From Silurus meridionalis (Eukaryota > Chordata > Actinopteri > Siluriformes > Siluridae): a stretch of DNA of 64,000 nucleotides. Location of the stretch: assembly GCF_014805685.1 (NCBI RefSeq), contig NC_060899.1, forward strand, positions 9,230,790 to 9,294,789, written 5' to 3'. The first letter of the stretch is position 1, and every line of letters starts with the position of its first letter. This document shows, piece after piece, positions 25,064 through 36,400 of this stretch. The translations under genes and the position numbers were made by a program. The notes beneath the pieces are model-generated. The model was given only the letters and a program-made list of their open reading frames with translations, did no database searches and was not told the origin of the DNA.

Positions 25064-26371
25064 TTATTAGTTTTGCTACTCACTACTGAATGCCATCATT
25101 CCCCTGCTGATAAACAATAAATGATAGATGACTGAGTGTATATGAGTCACTATCACTGTGTACTACAATGAATGTTTTGATGCTTTCAATTTTCAGTAAA
25201 TATATTTTTCCTTCCGATGATAAAAATCCATGCTTAGAATTTAATCTAATCTATTGATAAAGATTGTACATTATTAAGCATTGTATTTTTTTTTGGTTAA
25301 CACAGAACAATAATGTGGAATAAATCACTGTCTGCTATCCTGATTAACACAGCCAGACAAACATTTCGCTGACAGAATTATCAATAGACCTAATCTAAAC
25401 CTACACCTTTGCCAGGGGTTGGATTGGCCACTGGAAGATTGTAATACCAACCAGTGGTCTCATTTGAGCCAGCTCCTAGAAATTATGTTTGTTCCATACA
25501 ACCAACATATAATACTGATTGGCTATTAAATAATGAACCCAGAAGTCTTGCAAGACTAATGCTCATCATTCACCTCATTTCTATCTGGCTTTTGTAAGTA
25601 AAATGTGTGTAAAAAATGAAGCATAGATTTACAAAAATTAGACAAGAAACAGCTGAGTAGAGGAGATTCAAAAGCAGAGAGGCTTTAAAAGAGATTAAGA
25701 GACGGTAAGGGAGACTTAAAACAAGGACACGAAAAAATTGTCCAAGAGAATGTTACAAAATGCAGCACAATATCAAAGATAGTTCATTTTGAACAAAAAT
25801 AACACAAGGCAGTCTGATCACTGTTAGTGTATTTAAAGGTTCAAGATGAATGCTTAAACATTTATCTGTTTACATGGTAACTATTTGTAAGACCATCAAC
25901 CACTGAGTGAATAAATATAAGAAAATCCAGCCATTGGCATGAAGTAATAATCCGTGCTGATGATCAGTTCAAGAGCATGACTGGGGGCTTAATTGTTTGT
26001 ACACAACAGTTCTACAATATGTTGTAGAACCCCACACTCATTGCACATGAGACACTTTATAGTCTCTGCAGCACATATGGACCTGTTTACAAACACCTAT
26101 TTAAAAAAACTATTAAATGTACAAATTCTTTGAATCTGACACTGTTTGCACTTTTACACATTATAGTCTATTGCACTACTGTCATACTGCTGCTATCTGC
26201 CTTGCACCTTACAAAAGCCTTATACTTAAAACTTCAGTATGTTTATATATATTTGGATGTATATTTGCACCTACAATTGTTTTTATATATATTTGGATGT
26301 ATAGTTGCATATTAACTAAATTGACTGTTTACATTTACTCTGTGTATTCATTCAGATGTTTACAAGATATC

Positions 26372-26375
<4 letters not shown>
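25062..26375. other. Noncoding, presumably intronic
   Basis: AT-rich. A short direct repeat, TATATATATTTGGATGTATA, appears at about 26242 and 26284. No gene seen. Confidence 0.5.

Positions 26376-26439
<64 letters not shown>
26376..26439. repeat. (TA)n tract, left half of the Tc1 insertion target
   Basis: TA run interrupted by the transposon at 26440-28029 and resuming at 28030-28092. The simplest reading is one TA microsatellite split by a TA-targeting transposon. Confidence 0.9.
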
Positions 26440-26442
<3 letters not shown>

Positions 26443-26650
26443 TGCCCTCCACAATTATTGGCACCCCTGTTTAAGATGTGGTCGTGGACTTCTAAAAATT
26501 CTCCTTTTTTTTAAAACAACATAGAACCCAAATGCAAAAAGAGAAAATCCAACCTTTCATTTAAGTACATAACTTTGGTGGTAAAAAATCATACATTTAG
26601 AAAAAAAAAAACTTGAAATCATGTGTCCCACAATTATTGGCACCCCTAAC
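26440..26650 (+). repeat. Left terminal inverted repeat of the Tc1-like element
   Basis: Reverse-complement match to 27828-28029, including outer and inner transposase-site-like copies of the ACAATTATTGGCACCCC motif. Confidence 0.9.
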
Positions 26651-26816
26651 AATTCCTCTGAAAAATTTAATTTTTTTTTTTTAATATATTTTTCTGTAGT
26701 TGCTAAGGTTGGTCAGGGTATCTAGGGACTTTTAATTAGTAATTCATGATTTCCTGTTTCCTGGGGTATAAATATGACGTGACACAGAGGCCTAATTCTC
26801 TTACCCATTTGTCAAC

Positions 26817-27825
26817 ATGGCAAAGACAAGAGAACACACCATTCAAGTAAGGCAGATGTGTGTCGACCTTCATAAGTCAGGCAATGGCTACAAGAAAATA
26901 GCCACTCGCCTTAACTTGCCGGTATCTACAGTCAGAGGAATCATTAAGAAGTTTAAAACAACTGGAACAGTGACAAACAAGGCTGGAAGAGGTCCCAAGT
27001 TTATCTTGCCACAACGCACAGTGAGGAGGATGGTAAGAGAAGTAAAAAAATTTCCCAAGCTCACCGTCACAGAATTGCATCAAAGAGTGGCATCTTGGGG
27101 TCACAGAGTCTCCAAAACAACCATCAGACGCTCTCTACATGCCAACAAGCTGTTTGGGAGGCATGCAAGGAAAAAGCCTTTTCTTACTAACACTCACAAA
27201 CGTAAACGTCTGGAGTTTGCTAAGCGGTACTGGGACTTCAACTGGGATCGTGTGCTTTGGTCAGATGAGACTAAGATTGAGCTTTTTGGCAACAAACACT
27301 CTAAGTGGGTCTGGCATAAAACAAAAGATGAGTATGCCGAAAAGCACCTCATGCCCACCGTGAAGTATGGTGGAGGATCTGTGATGCTGTGGGCCTGTTT
27401 CTCTTCCAAAGGCCCTGGGAACCTTGTTAGGGTGCATGGCATTATGAACGCTTTGAAGTACCAGGATATTTTAAATAAAACCTGATGGCCTCTGCCAGAA
27501 AGCTGAAGATGGGTCGTCATTGGGTCTTTCAGCAGGATAATGATCCAAAACATGTGGCAAAATCTACACAAAAGTGGTTCAGCAGTCACAAACTCAAGGT
27601 CCTCCCATGGCCATCTCAGTCCCCAGACCTCAACCCAATCGAAAACCTGTGGGGCGAGCTAAAGAGAAGAGTGCATAAGAGAGGACCCAGGACACTGGAT
27701 GATCTAGAAAGATTGTGCAAAGAAGAATGGTCAAAATCCTCTCTGTGTTCTCCAATCTTGTGAAATGTTATAGGAGGAGATTAAGTGCTGTCTTGTTGGC
27801 AAAAGGAGGTTGTACAAAGTATTAA
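26817..27825 (+). pseudogene. Tc1-like transposase with two frameshifts
   Basis: DDE-type transposase that cuts and pastes the element. The first frame (26817-27485) begins MAKTREHTIQVRQMCVDLHK, a paired-type helix-turn-helix region with LPVSTVRGIIKKF and KAGRGPK, then WSDETKIELFG carrying the first catalytic Asp. The frame stops just after YQDILNKT. The next frame (27485-27763) carries the second Asp in FQQDNDPKH and the catalytic Glu in [15 protein letters not shown], 34 residues later. It ends early; the expected C-terminus ending GGCTKY is in a third frame ending at 27825. All three catalytic residues survive. Two single-base losses appear to be the main lesions. Confidence 0.93.
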
Positions 27826-27827
27826 CA

Positions 27828-28026
27828 TCAGGGTGCCAATAATTGTGGCACACATGATTTCAAGTTTTTTTTTTTTCTAAATGTGTGATTTTTTTACCAC
27901 CAAAGTAATGTACTTAAATAAAAGGTTGGATTTTTCTCTTTTTTTGCATTTGGGTTCTATGTTGTTTTAAAAAAAGGAGAATTTTTGACCACATCTTAAA
28001 CAGGGTGCCAATAATTGTGGAGGGCA

Positions 28027-28029
<3 letters not shown>
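27828..28029 (-). repeat. Right terminal inverted repeat of the Tc1-like element
   Basis: Reverse complement of 26440-26650, ending in GGCACTG next to TA. Confidence 0.9.

Positions 28030-28092
<63 letters not shown>
28030..28092. repeat. (TA)n tract, right half of the Tc1 insertion target
   Basis: Continuation of the TA run broken by the transposon. Confidence 0.9.
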
Positions 28093-28094
<2 letters not shown>

Positions 28095-28129
28095 CAAAAG
28101 TAATGTTTTCTCTTGTCATCAAGAGAAAA

Positions 28130-28690
28130 GAAAAGACATCAATCATTCATAACATTATATCCACCTCTGTAATATTGTATAGGTCCACCTTGTACAGAGG
28201 GCAGAATAGGAACTGGTCTAGGGCTACACAGTAGTCATATGAAGTAAACTTTTCTATTAGAGCCAACGTGAACTGTATCTGCAATTTGCAGGTCTTTTGT
28301 GAGAGAAGACCAGACCATATTAGGCTAGCTTTCACTCCCAACGTACTTCAATTAGCCTCACTCCTCTATGTCCCTGACACTGGTTCAAAATTTGTCCTTC
28401 TTTGTGCTGGTTTTGTTAGGCATTGTTTGGCATAACCACTGCATAGTGGGAACATCCCAACAAGACCTGCAATTTTGGAGATGCTCAGATTTACTTGTCT
28501 GATCATCACAATTTGAACCTATTTAGTCACCCAGATCCTTACACTTGCACACTTTTTCCGGCTATCATGACATTAACTTTGTCATATTTCTACTAAATTG
28601 TTAACTTGCTGACTAAAACATTTTAGCTCTTGACAGGTGCCACTGTAAAGGTATAACCAATGTTATTCACTTCACCTCTCAGTGCTTTTA
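28130..28690 (-). mobile_element. Degenerate Tc1/mariner-like element, coding strand minus
   Basis: Read on the plus strand it keeps landmarks of a common fish transposon: ATAACATTATATCCACCTC and TATTGTATAGGTCCACCTTG at the left, CAACAAGACCTGCAATTTTG with GAGATGCTCAGA in the middle, and GACAGGTGCCA, GTTATTCACTTCACCTCTCA at the right. The middle of the transposase is missing, so it is an internally deleted and mutated relic. The fragment at 55337-55425 comes from the part missing here. Family assignment rests on remembered sequence. Confidence 0.65.
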
Positions 28691-29492
28691 ATGTAATTGG
28701 TAGAGTAAATTTGTTGGTGCCCTTACTGTAATTACTTTACAAAATACTATATTAAACACTATTATAATAAATATCAGCACTCTTCAAACACTAATTGTCA
28801 AATTAAATTAGTGGACTAAAATTATTTACCATATACAGTATCACAACAGTATATGATACTATGTATCCTACTTGTCTCGTCTCACACAACATCTTAAGAA
28901 AAAAAAAAAAAAAAATTATTAGAATATACTTGAACCAGGGTGTACAATACCACAGTAAAACACTGCATTACCAAATGCAAATGAACACATAGGCTAACGC
29001 AGTTCAGCAGCAGGTACTGCTGACTCAGCTGTGTGCTTTGTGATGTGGACAGTGGTGCAATCACAACTCAGCAGGTAATAAATTAACAAAATAAAAATAC
29101 TTAGAGATGCAGTTAGAGTAAGAGTCTAACTTGACCACCAGCACAGAAGTCATGTATTGGAACTGGCATCCTGTGGGAAGCAACTAAAAAATTGCAAAAG
29201 TAGGAGATGTGGACATGAACATGTCAGATAGGAATTTTACAGGATCATGTAACCCAAAACATCTATAGCAGGTGCAAAATACAAGCCTTTGCACAAATGT
29301 TTAACTCAAGTTCTATAACTGAGGTTAAAGATTTGTCAAATACAGTATTCACAAATCATGCTGACAGTGCTGGCATTTCTACTCGCAAACAGTTTATAAA
29401 CTTGACACTTTTCACATTAACTGCTCCTAGAATCACACATTTTGAAGCACATTTAAGTGAAAACTCTATCAACATTGTCAACATTAGACTTG

Positions 29493-29496
<4 letters not shown>
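28691..29496. other. Noncoding sequence
   Basis: AT-rich with a 19-base poly-A run at about 28898. No gene or clear repeat seen. Confidence 0.45.

Positions 29497-29558
<62 letters not shown>
29497..29558. repeat. (TA)n microsatellite
   Basis: Pure TA run next to the Tigger-like remnant. Confidence 0.97.
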
Positions 29559-29559
<1 letters not shown>

Positions 29560-30218
29560 GCACGAGCTCAAAACGCCTCAGTCAGTGTTGCTGATTCGTC
29601 TTGATACACACGCACACAAACAAAGGTTTGAATGTGGGCGCGCACTAACGTGGCTGTGACGAATCTCGAGATGAATCAGCAACACTGGCCTCAGTCAGTG
29701 TGCTTGTTTGCCTCGCTGTCGAAGCATCATTGATAAGTTGTACTCGCGTTTTTTAGCTTTTTGTACATTTACAGTACTTTATCACATTTCTTTTTATAAC
29801 CATGGGTCCGAAGAAAGTAAGTGGAAAGGTCAGTGCTCAGAAGAAGATGATTTCTATTAAATTAAAGCGTGAAAACATAGGTACATAGTACATATCATTG
29901 AAGTACTACGCCGGTACTGCCTTGCCAAGTCAATCACTCGCACACCTTGCTCATGTTTTGAGCAAGGTGTGCGAGTGATTGACATGGCGAGGCAGTACGG
30001 GCGTAGTACTTCAATGATATGTACTATGCTTAACCAGTTTATTTCTTTACATTCTCTTTTATTATGTTTTTATACAATATTTGTCATTTATAAATAAATT
30101 TTTCTTATTCAAAAACACGTAACAAAAACAACTGGGGAAATTTGCTTTGAAATACGAGCAAATTGACATACAAGCAAGGGTACGGAAAGAATTAAACTCG
30201 TATGTCGAGGTACCACTG
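29559..30218 (+). mobile_element. Tigger/pogo-like transposon remnant, internally deleted
   Basis: At 29802 a reading frame starts MGPKKVSGKVSAQKK, then MISIKLKREN, the N-terminus of a Tigger-type transposase with a CENP-B-like DNA-binding domain. It stops at 29886. After a palindrome, EQGVRVIDMARQYGRS and ICTMLNQ continue the same helix-turn-helix at 29960-30037. Nearly all the rest of the transposase is gone. The right end, ATGTCGAGGTACCACTG next to TA, is the typical Tigger terminus. The left terminus is not recognisable and may be lost into the TA tract. At 29582-29685 GTGTTGCTGATTCGTC and GATGAATCAGCAACAC form an additional short inverted repeat. Confidence 0.78.
29884..30028. repeat. 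145 bp palindrome (70 bp arms, 5 base loop) in transposase coding sequence
   Basis: Left arm 29884-29953, loop TGTTT, right arm 29959-30028. I count three mismatches in 70 pairs. The right arm is the normal transposase sequence (EQGVRVIDMARQYGRS), and the left arm is its inverted copy inserted after codon 28 or so. Confidence 0.93.
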
Positions 30219-30242
30219 TATATATATACATACACACACATA

Positions 30243-30889
<647 letters not shown>

Positions 30890-30890
<1 letters not shown>

Positions 30891-31598
30891 CACACGTGCT
30901 TTAGAACTATAGGTTTATGTTTGACAAGTAAGTTGATATCAGACTTTATGCTGTAGTTCAGTGAGTCGTGTAATCTCAGATGTCATATGGGAGCTTTGCT
31001 ATTAAAGCTGGTGAATACATGGTTGAATGACCCTGAGACAAAGTAAAGTGACTGTAAACCAGAGACTAACACATGTTAATAAAACTCTTCTGTCAGCCAC
31101 AGAACACTCTGGTCTGCTAAAACCACACTTTTGGATTCTTTATGTGTGACTAAAGGAATAGAGTTCAGAGTAATATCTAACACAGACCTCAGTGCTCTGG
31201 AATGTTATAGTATATGTAGTATTTAGAATCTGTTATAGTGTATGTAGTGTAGTAGAATTTAAGGTAAATGCACCTAAAGTAGTGGTTTATATGGCAACAT
31301 TCTTAATCAATATCCCAGCATTATCCATTTAAGACCATGTAGATGCCAATATGGCATCAAGAGTAATGCTGCTGCCTCACAGCACCAGCTTCCTTGTTTT
31401 GAATGCAAGCTCGTGTTACTCTCTATGTGTTTCCTCCAGGTTGTCCAGTTTTTTCCAGCCTCACAAAACATGGTGGTAGATACTGGCTATACTAAATTTA
31501 CCTCAGGTTTGGACATGTTTTCTTTGTTCCACACATTCTTTCATACATCAAATGGTTGTCTGACAAATCAGCATTAAATACGCAACTACTCGGATGTA
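30890..31598. other. Noncoding, with a diverged repeat at 31360-31500
   Basis: 31360-31500 has CTGCTGCCTCACAGCACCAG, TGTGTTTCCTCCAGGTTGTC and CTATACTAAATTTACCTCAG, which is the fish repeat of 12430-12720 in the opposite orientation. The remainder shows nothing. Confidence 0.5.
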
Positions 31599-33176
31599 CA
31601 CTGGCGATCAAAATTAGAGAACAATTTATAAACAATTGAACAATTCTGAAATAATGTTATCTTCACTGCTCAACAGTTGAAGGAGTTTTTGTCCTGTCTA
31701 TACCATGCTACTAGAACACCTTTTCCACAAATTAACTAAGGCATTTAAAAAAAAACATTATTTTCCAGAAAACACACTGATCAAAATTAGAGAACATTTT
31801 CAGATACCTCCCAGTTATTGGTGTTAATCTGGTACCTAGTGCTAATTTCCTTGATTATCTGTCAACCCCTATTTAACTGGCAGCCTAACTTCCAGTTTCA
31901 CTGACTCTGCAAGATGGTGGGCCGTTCTAAAGTGACTGAAAGCCTCCGGCAGCAGGTTGTCAAGATGAAGGCCAAAGGGATGACCCTATCAGCCATCCCC
32001 CCAAGTTGGTCTTTCCAAATCTGTGATTTCAAGAATATTGAATCTTTACAACATCATAAACTCATTCAAGTCTGCCAAGAAGGCTGGTCGTCCACGGAAG
32101 ACAAATACAAGAGAGGACAGGATACTGTGGAGGATCTCAATGGGCAATCGTTTCCACACTGCAGCTGGAATTGCTCACCAGTTCAGCGCTGAATGGGGTA
32201 AGGATCTGTCTCGTCATACAGTGTCTCGACGTTTAAGAGCATTTGGACTGAGAGCCCACTCTGCAGTGACCAAACCTCTCACTAGCAGAAAGAATCATAA
32301 GGCTAGACTAAGCATGTTGTGTGGACAGAGGAGAACTGGTCCAAAATTCACTTCAGTGATGAAAGCAAGTTTAATTTATTTGGGTCTGATGGGAAACATT
32401 ATGTTCGGCGACAAACTGGAGAAAGACTGAACCCAAAGTGTGTAAAGAAGTCAGTGAAAAGTGGAGGAGAAAGTGTCATGGTTTGGGGCATGTTTTCTGC
32501 AGCAGGAGTTGGGCCTCTTCATAGCTACATGGCAGAGTGAATGCAAATGTTTATCAGAACCTTCTTCAACAACATATGGTTCCTTCTCTGCGTTCATCAC
32601 CCAATCAGCCCGCAGTGTTCATGCAGGACAACGCTCCATGTCACACAGCAAAACGGGTAAAGCAGTTCCTTGAAACTGAAAACATTGAAATAATGACATG
32701 GCCTGCCCAGAGTCCCTCTGGAATAGAGAACCTCTGGAAAATCCTTGGTGACAAAGTTATGGCCAAGAAACCCACTACAGTCACTGAACTGTAGAGGAGA
32801 CTGGAAGAAGAGTGGACCAAAATCACACCAGAGCAGTGTGAGAGACTAGTGCTGTCCTGTGGCCGCAGATGTGCTGAAGTCATTTAGAGCAGAGGCCTGT
32901 ACACTTCCTACTAATTGCTGACTGTTGTAACCTTCAGAAACTTTTGTTGTAATCTTTTTCCATGCTACAGTCATTGTTGTTTTCTAATTTTGATCAGTGT
33001 ATTTTCTGCAAAATAATGTATTTTTTTTTAATGCCTTAGTTAATTTGTGGGAAAGGTGTTCTGGTAGCATGGTATAGACAGGGCAAAAACTCCTTTAACT
33101 GTTGAGCAGTGAAGATGACATTATTTCAGAATTGTTCAATTGTTTATAAATTGTTCTCTAATTTTGATCGCCACTG
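31599..33176 (+). mobile_element. Full-length Tc1-like DNA transposon, second family
   Basis: 1,578 bp between TA dinucleotides. The left end is CACTGGCGATCAAAATTAGA and the right end is TCTAATTTTGATCGCCACTG. Terminal inverted repeats of roughly 200 bp (31599-31805, 32975-33176) contain an inner copy TGATCAAAATTAGAGAAC at 31786. A transposase pseudogene lies between. The family differs in ends and protein from the element at 26440. The ends are intact apart from one change in the first bases (CACTGG against CAGTGG). Confidence 0.93.
31914..32887 (+). pseudogene. Tc1-like transposase, several frameshifts
   Basis: Begins MVGRSKVTESLRQQVVKMKA, a helix-turn-helix start. The frame breaks near 31995 and continues in another (NSFKSAKKAGRPRKTNTRED), then shifts again before HFSDESKFNLFGSDG, which holds the first catalytic Asp. 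VMVWGMFSAAGVGPL follows, with a break at 32540. The second Asp is in FMQDNAPCHTA. The usual [11 protein letters not shown] motif reads SPSGIENLW, so part of it is deleted although the catalytic Glu remains. A stop interrupts the C-terminus, which ends at about 32887. More decayed than the transposase at 26817. Confidence 0.92.
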
Positions 33177-33189
33177 TATATAATAAGAT

Positions 33190-33480
33190 GGTTCTTTATG
33201 TTTAAGTTTTTCCCTGATGAGCAACCTGGTGGAGACTGTGGCAAGGAAAAACTCCCAGAGATGGCATAAGAAAGAAACATTTAGAGGAACCAGACTCAAG
33301 AGGATACCCATCTTTATCTGGGTGGTACCAAATGCACATTTATTACAGATAAACTATGTTGAGGTGTGCAGTTATGGTGATCATATGCAAACAGTAGTCC
33401 TGTGTCAATGTAGCAGACTGTTGACATTAACTACAGTCCAAATCCAAATCCTCAAAGGTCCTGTTCTTATTTCGTAATTT
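33190..33480 (+). repeat. Common teleost interspersed repeat, unclassified
   Basis: CCTGGTGGAGACTGTGGCAAGG, read as two halves around 33229 and 33240, then GGAAAAACTCCCAGAGATGG, GAGGAACCAGACTCAAGAGG and CATCTTTATCTGGGTGG. This order is familiar from many fish genomes. An 86-codon ORF over it is not a gene. The repeat class is unknown to me. Confidence 0.6.
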
Positions 33481-36400
33481 CATGGTTCCCCAGGCTGTTG
33501 ATAAAAAAAAACATCCCCAGCTGCACAGTGTGACCTCCAATCGAAGAAAACATCATCCAGAGGCTTGTATACAAAATGTTATGCTTAAGGTTAGATACGT
33601 TTTTTTTAAATAGAAATAATTTTGTGTACATTTTAATAAGGTAAAATAAAAAATAAAAAAATAATTAATGCTTTCATCCTGAGCTTTACTCTGGCATACA
33701 TTTCTAATAAGTCTAGTAAACTGGGTCTAAACCATCAATCAGTTAATCTTGCCATCCTTTTTCATTTATTTCAGCCCATTTTCTCTACTTCTTGGTTATC
33801 TCTCCAAACCATAACACAGCTAAGGAAGAGTGACGGCTAACACATGCATCCTCTGAGACACAAGCCAGCCATTGGATCTTTTCTAAATGCTTCCCCTTAA
33901 TATGCCACAGAGCAGATGGACACACTTTGAGAAAAGTATCCTTTTTCATGTTTAAGGGAGCAATTATTTTCCTTTCACCCATATAGTAAACAATCTTTTA
34001 TAGATGTTTACTACATATCGAACTCCTGATGTACTATCTAGTCTCTAGGTTGTAAACTCCAAACCCATTATTTTATTAGTGAGTATTTTATCCTAAAATA
34101 TAAACATTTTTTTTTTTTTTTGCAAACTCTGCAGCAACAGGATTTCTATGATTAAAGCCAAACTCTGATATATAGAGCAAGTAGCATGGCGCAGTCTCAA
34201 CCAAGGGCAATATCACCAGTACTTCAATAGGCTCTACTTTATATCAGAAGATATCACAGCCATAGCACTAAATCAAAATAAGGTGATGCAGGTTTGCCAC
34301 TCAATAACACAATAGGAGATTCTGAAATGCTCTGGGAATTTAAGTTCAGGAACTCAGCAGTATTTTTTTTTTGTGTGTTTCTTGAGAAACGGTTTTACCT
34401 TGTTTCCAGCATCCCCCTACTGAGCATGTTACATCTAAAATCCAATACATCTTTTTTACCCTGCGCCCACACACTGTGGCACCTCCCAATCCCATCCATT
34501 CACTGTGGGATCTATTACTCTGAATTAGGTCCTCAGTTCTGCTCTCTAATCTCTTCTTGTCTCCCAGAAATACATGCACCTCCAGACAATTAGGAAGTGG
34601 TGTAAAATAGAGGGAAACATAACAGCATTAGTACAGCATTCACATCCAAAACGACATAGTTTTATATAATTATATATAGTTATATAGTTTCCATGACTGT
34701 GCTATAGAAATGCTAATGTATTAAAATAAGCACATTTATACAAACCTATGATTTCAATTACTGCCTACACTATTCTCAGAGCTACTGTTACAAAAAATAT
34801 TCTTCTGACTAGCCAGTATTGAGGAGTGAATATTGCCATTGTATTAGCTTTGGTATATAGACAGATGGAGAAAAATATTTCAACATTTATGCTAGCTATT
34901 TTTTCTATTCAGTGAAGAAAGAGAGGGAGGTTTTGACAAGGTATTATCAGGATAGTAGAAAGGATAAGTTCAGACATCACTATTTCTCTATGACATTTTG
35001 GGGGATTATGAAGAAAAATGCATGGGGTAATTTTAATTTAGGTCCTTTATGTGGTCCTAAAACATAAATTTTAAAGGCTGAAATTGTTCTGAAATCTTAT
35101 CAGGTCTGGTCAATGAGATCACCTCAAACATAGTTAAAACAACTTTGAGTGGAGGTTATGTCTACCTCCACTCAAAAAGAACTGTTAAACAGGAAACTAG
35201 ACGACAGTATGCTCTCAAATCTTTACTACCTACCCAAAAATTAAGATTTTTTAGCTAGGAAGTAGCTTAAGTATGTAAGTATGGTGGTCTCTTGACATTT
35301 ATTTAGTCATTTTGTTATGCCCAACAAATTCACCAAAATCTATGGTCCTAAGCCCCTACCGTCATATACAAACAAGTACCTGCACATGCAAAAGACTGTG
35401 TATGTCTCATGCTAAAGAGTCCGGCTGTTGATTTATGTTCTCTTGTATGTTCAGCTGCAATCAGATATATTGTGTTCATTTTATTTTCTTCCCTCTTCTT
35501 GTCACTGTCTCTCTCTGACATAAACATGTATACACACATCATCAGCAATCATTGTGCACTCATAATCATCATTATCATTACTGTCGTTCTAATGCTTGCA
35601 GAGGAACATCACACTGTGCAAAGCTAGTCCCAGGTGTAATCAGAGCCATCAGGGAAATAAAATAGATACGAAAATCAAACTTCGGGTTCATCAGTTGAAG
35701 ATGCTACCCTTCACAACCCCCATACACACTCAATCAGAATGCGTTATGTTGGTTTCTAAGTTGACTGATATTCCTACAGATAGTTAAGAAGGCGGCTGTT
35801 GTCTGATGTTTTTGGTCACTACAGAGTTAACCCTGCACCGTGACAGGAGAGTGCTGAATGTATAATCTTGTTCTGTCCTTCACCTATTCTGATCAATATC
35901 ATCTGACATCACTGGTGTTGAGGGTATGTGTCAGATGGCTATTGAGATGTGTGCTAAGTGCTCTGGTTGGGGAGGGTGAGACAACATCGATAAATCTTGA
36001 AGGATGGATCTATATGAAAACAGAAGAGGGCTTAAGTGAAGTACAAAGGAAAGTCCATTGCCAAATGGCACAAGAAACATAACATTAAGGACCCACATAA
36101 CAGCTGTCAAATTCATGTTCTATTAATATGGTACCACAGATCGGTGAACAGAAATGTGGTTTATGGATGGATAGTTAAATGAAATAAACTCCAGAAAAAG
36201 CTGTTTAGTCAAGAAATCTAAGCTTTATACTAATCTCAGTGCATGGACAAATTCGAGCACAATGCCTCTCAAGCCTATAAACACAAGATTCATAAGAACT
36301 AAAGAACACACAGAGCAGATGTTGTGATTTGACAGGTAGTGATGACATCCAGGGCCAGTGACCAGCATTGATCTGCACATCAAAGTAAACTGGTCATATG

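Larger units (their letters stand above)
26440..28029 (+). mobile_element. Full-length Tc1-like DNA transposon
   Basis: 1,590 bp element starting CAGTGCCCTCCACAATTATT and ending with its reverse complement (AATTGTGGAGGGCACTG), flanked by TA. Long terminal inverted repeats of about 200 bp each (26440-26650, 27828-28029) have the inner repeat CACAATTATTGGCACCCC at 26630-26647, which makes them IR/DR-like. A transposase gene with two small frameshifts lies between. The ends are well preserved, so it could still be moved by an enzyme supplied from elsewhere. Confidence 0.95.

Noticed and set aside
31914..32192. 92-codon ORF as an intact gene
   Set aside because: Only its first 25 residues or so match a Tc1-like transposase. 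The rest is the same transposase read out of frame.
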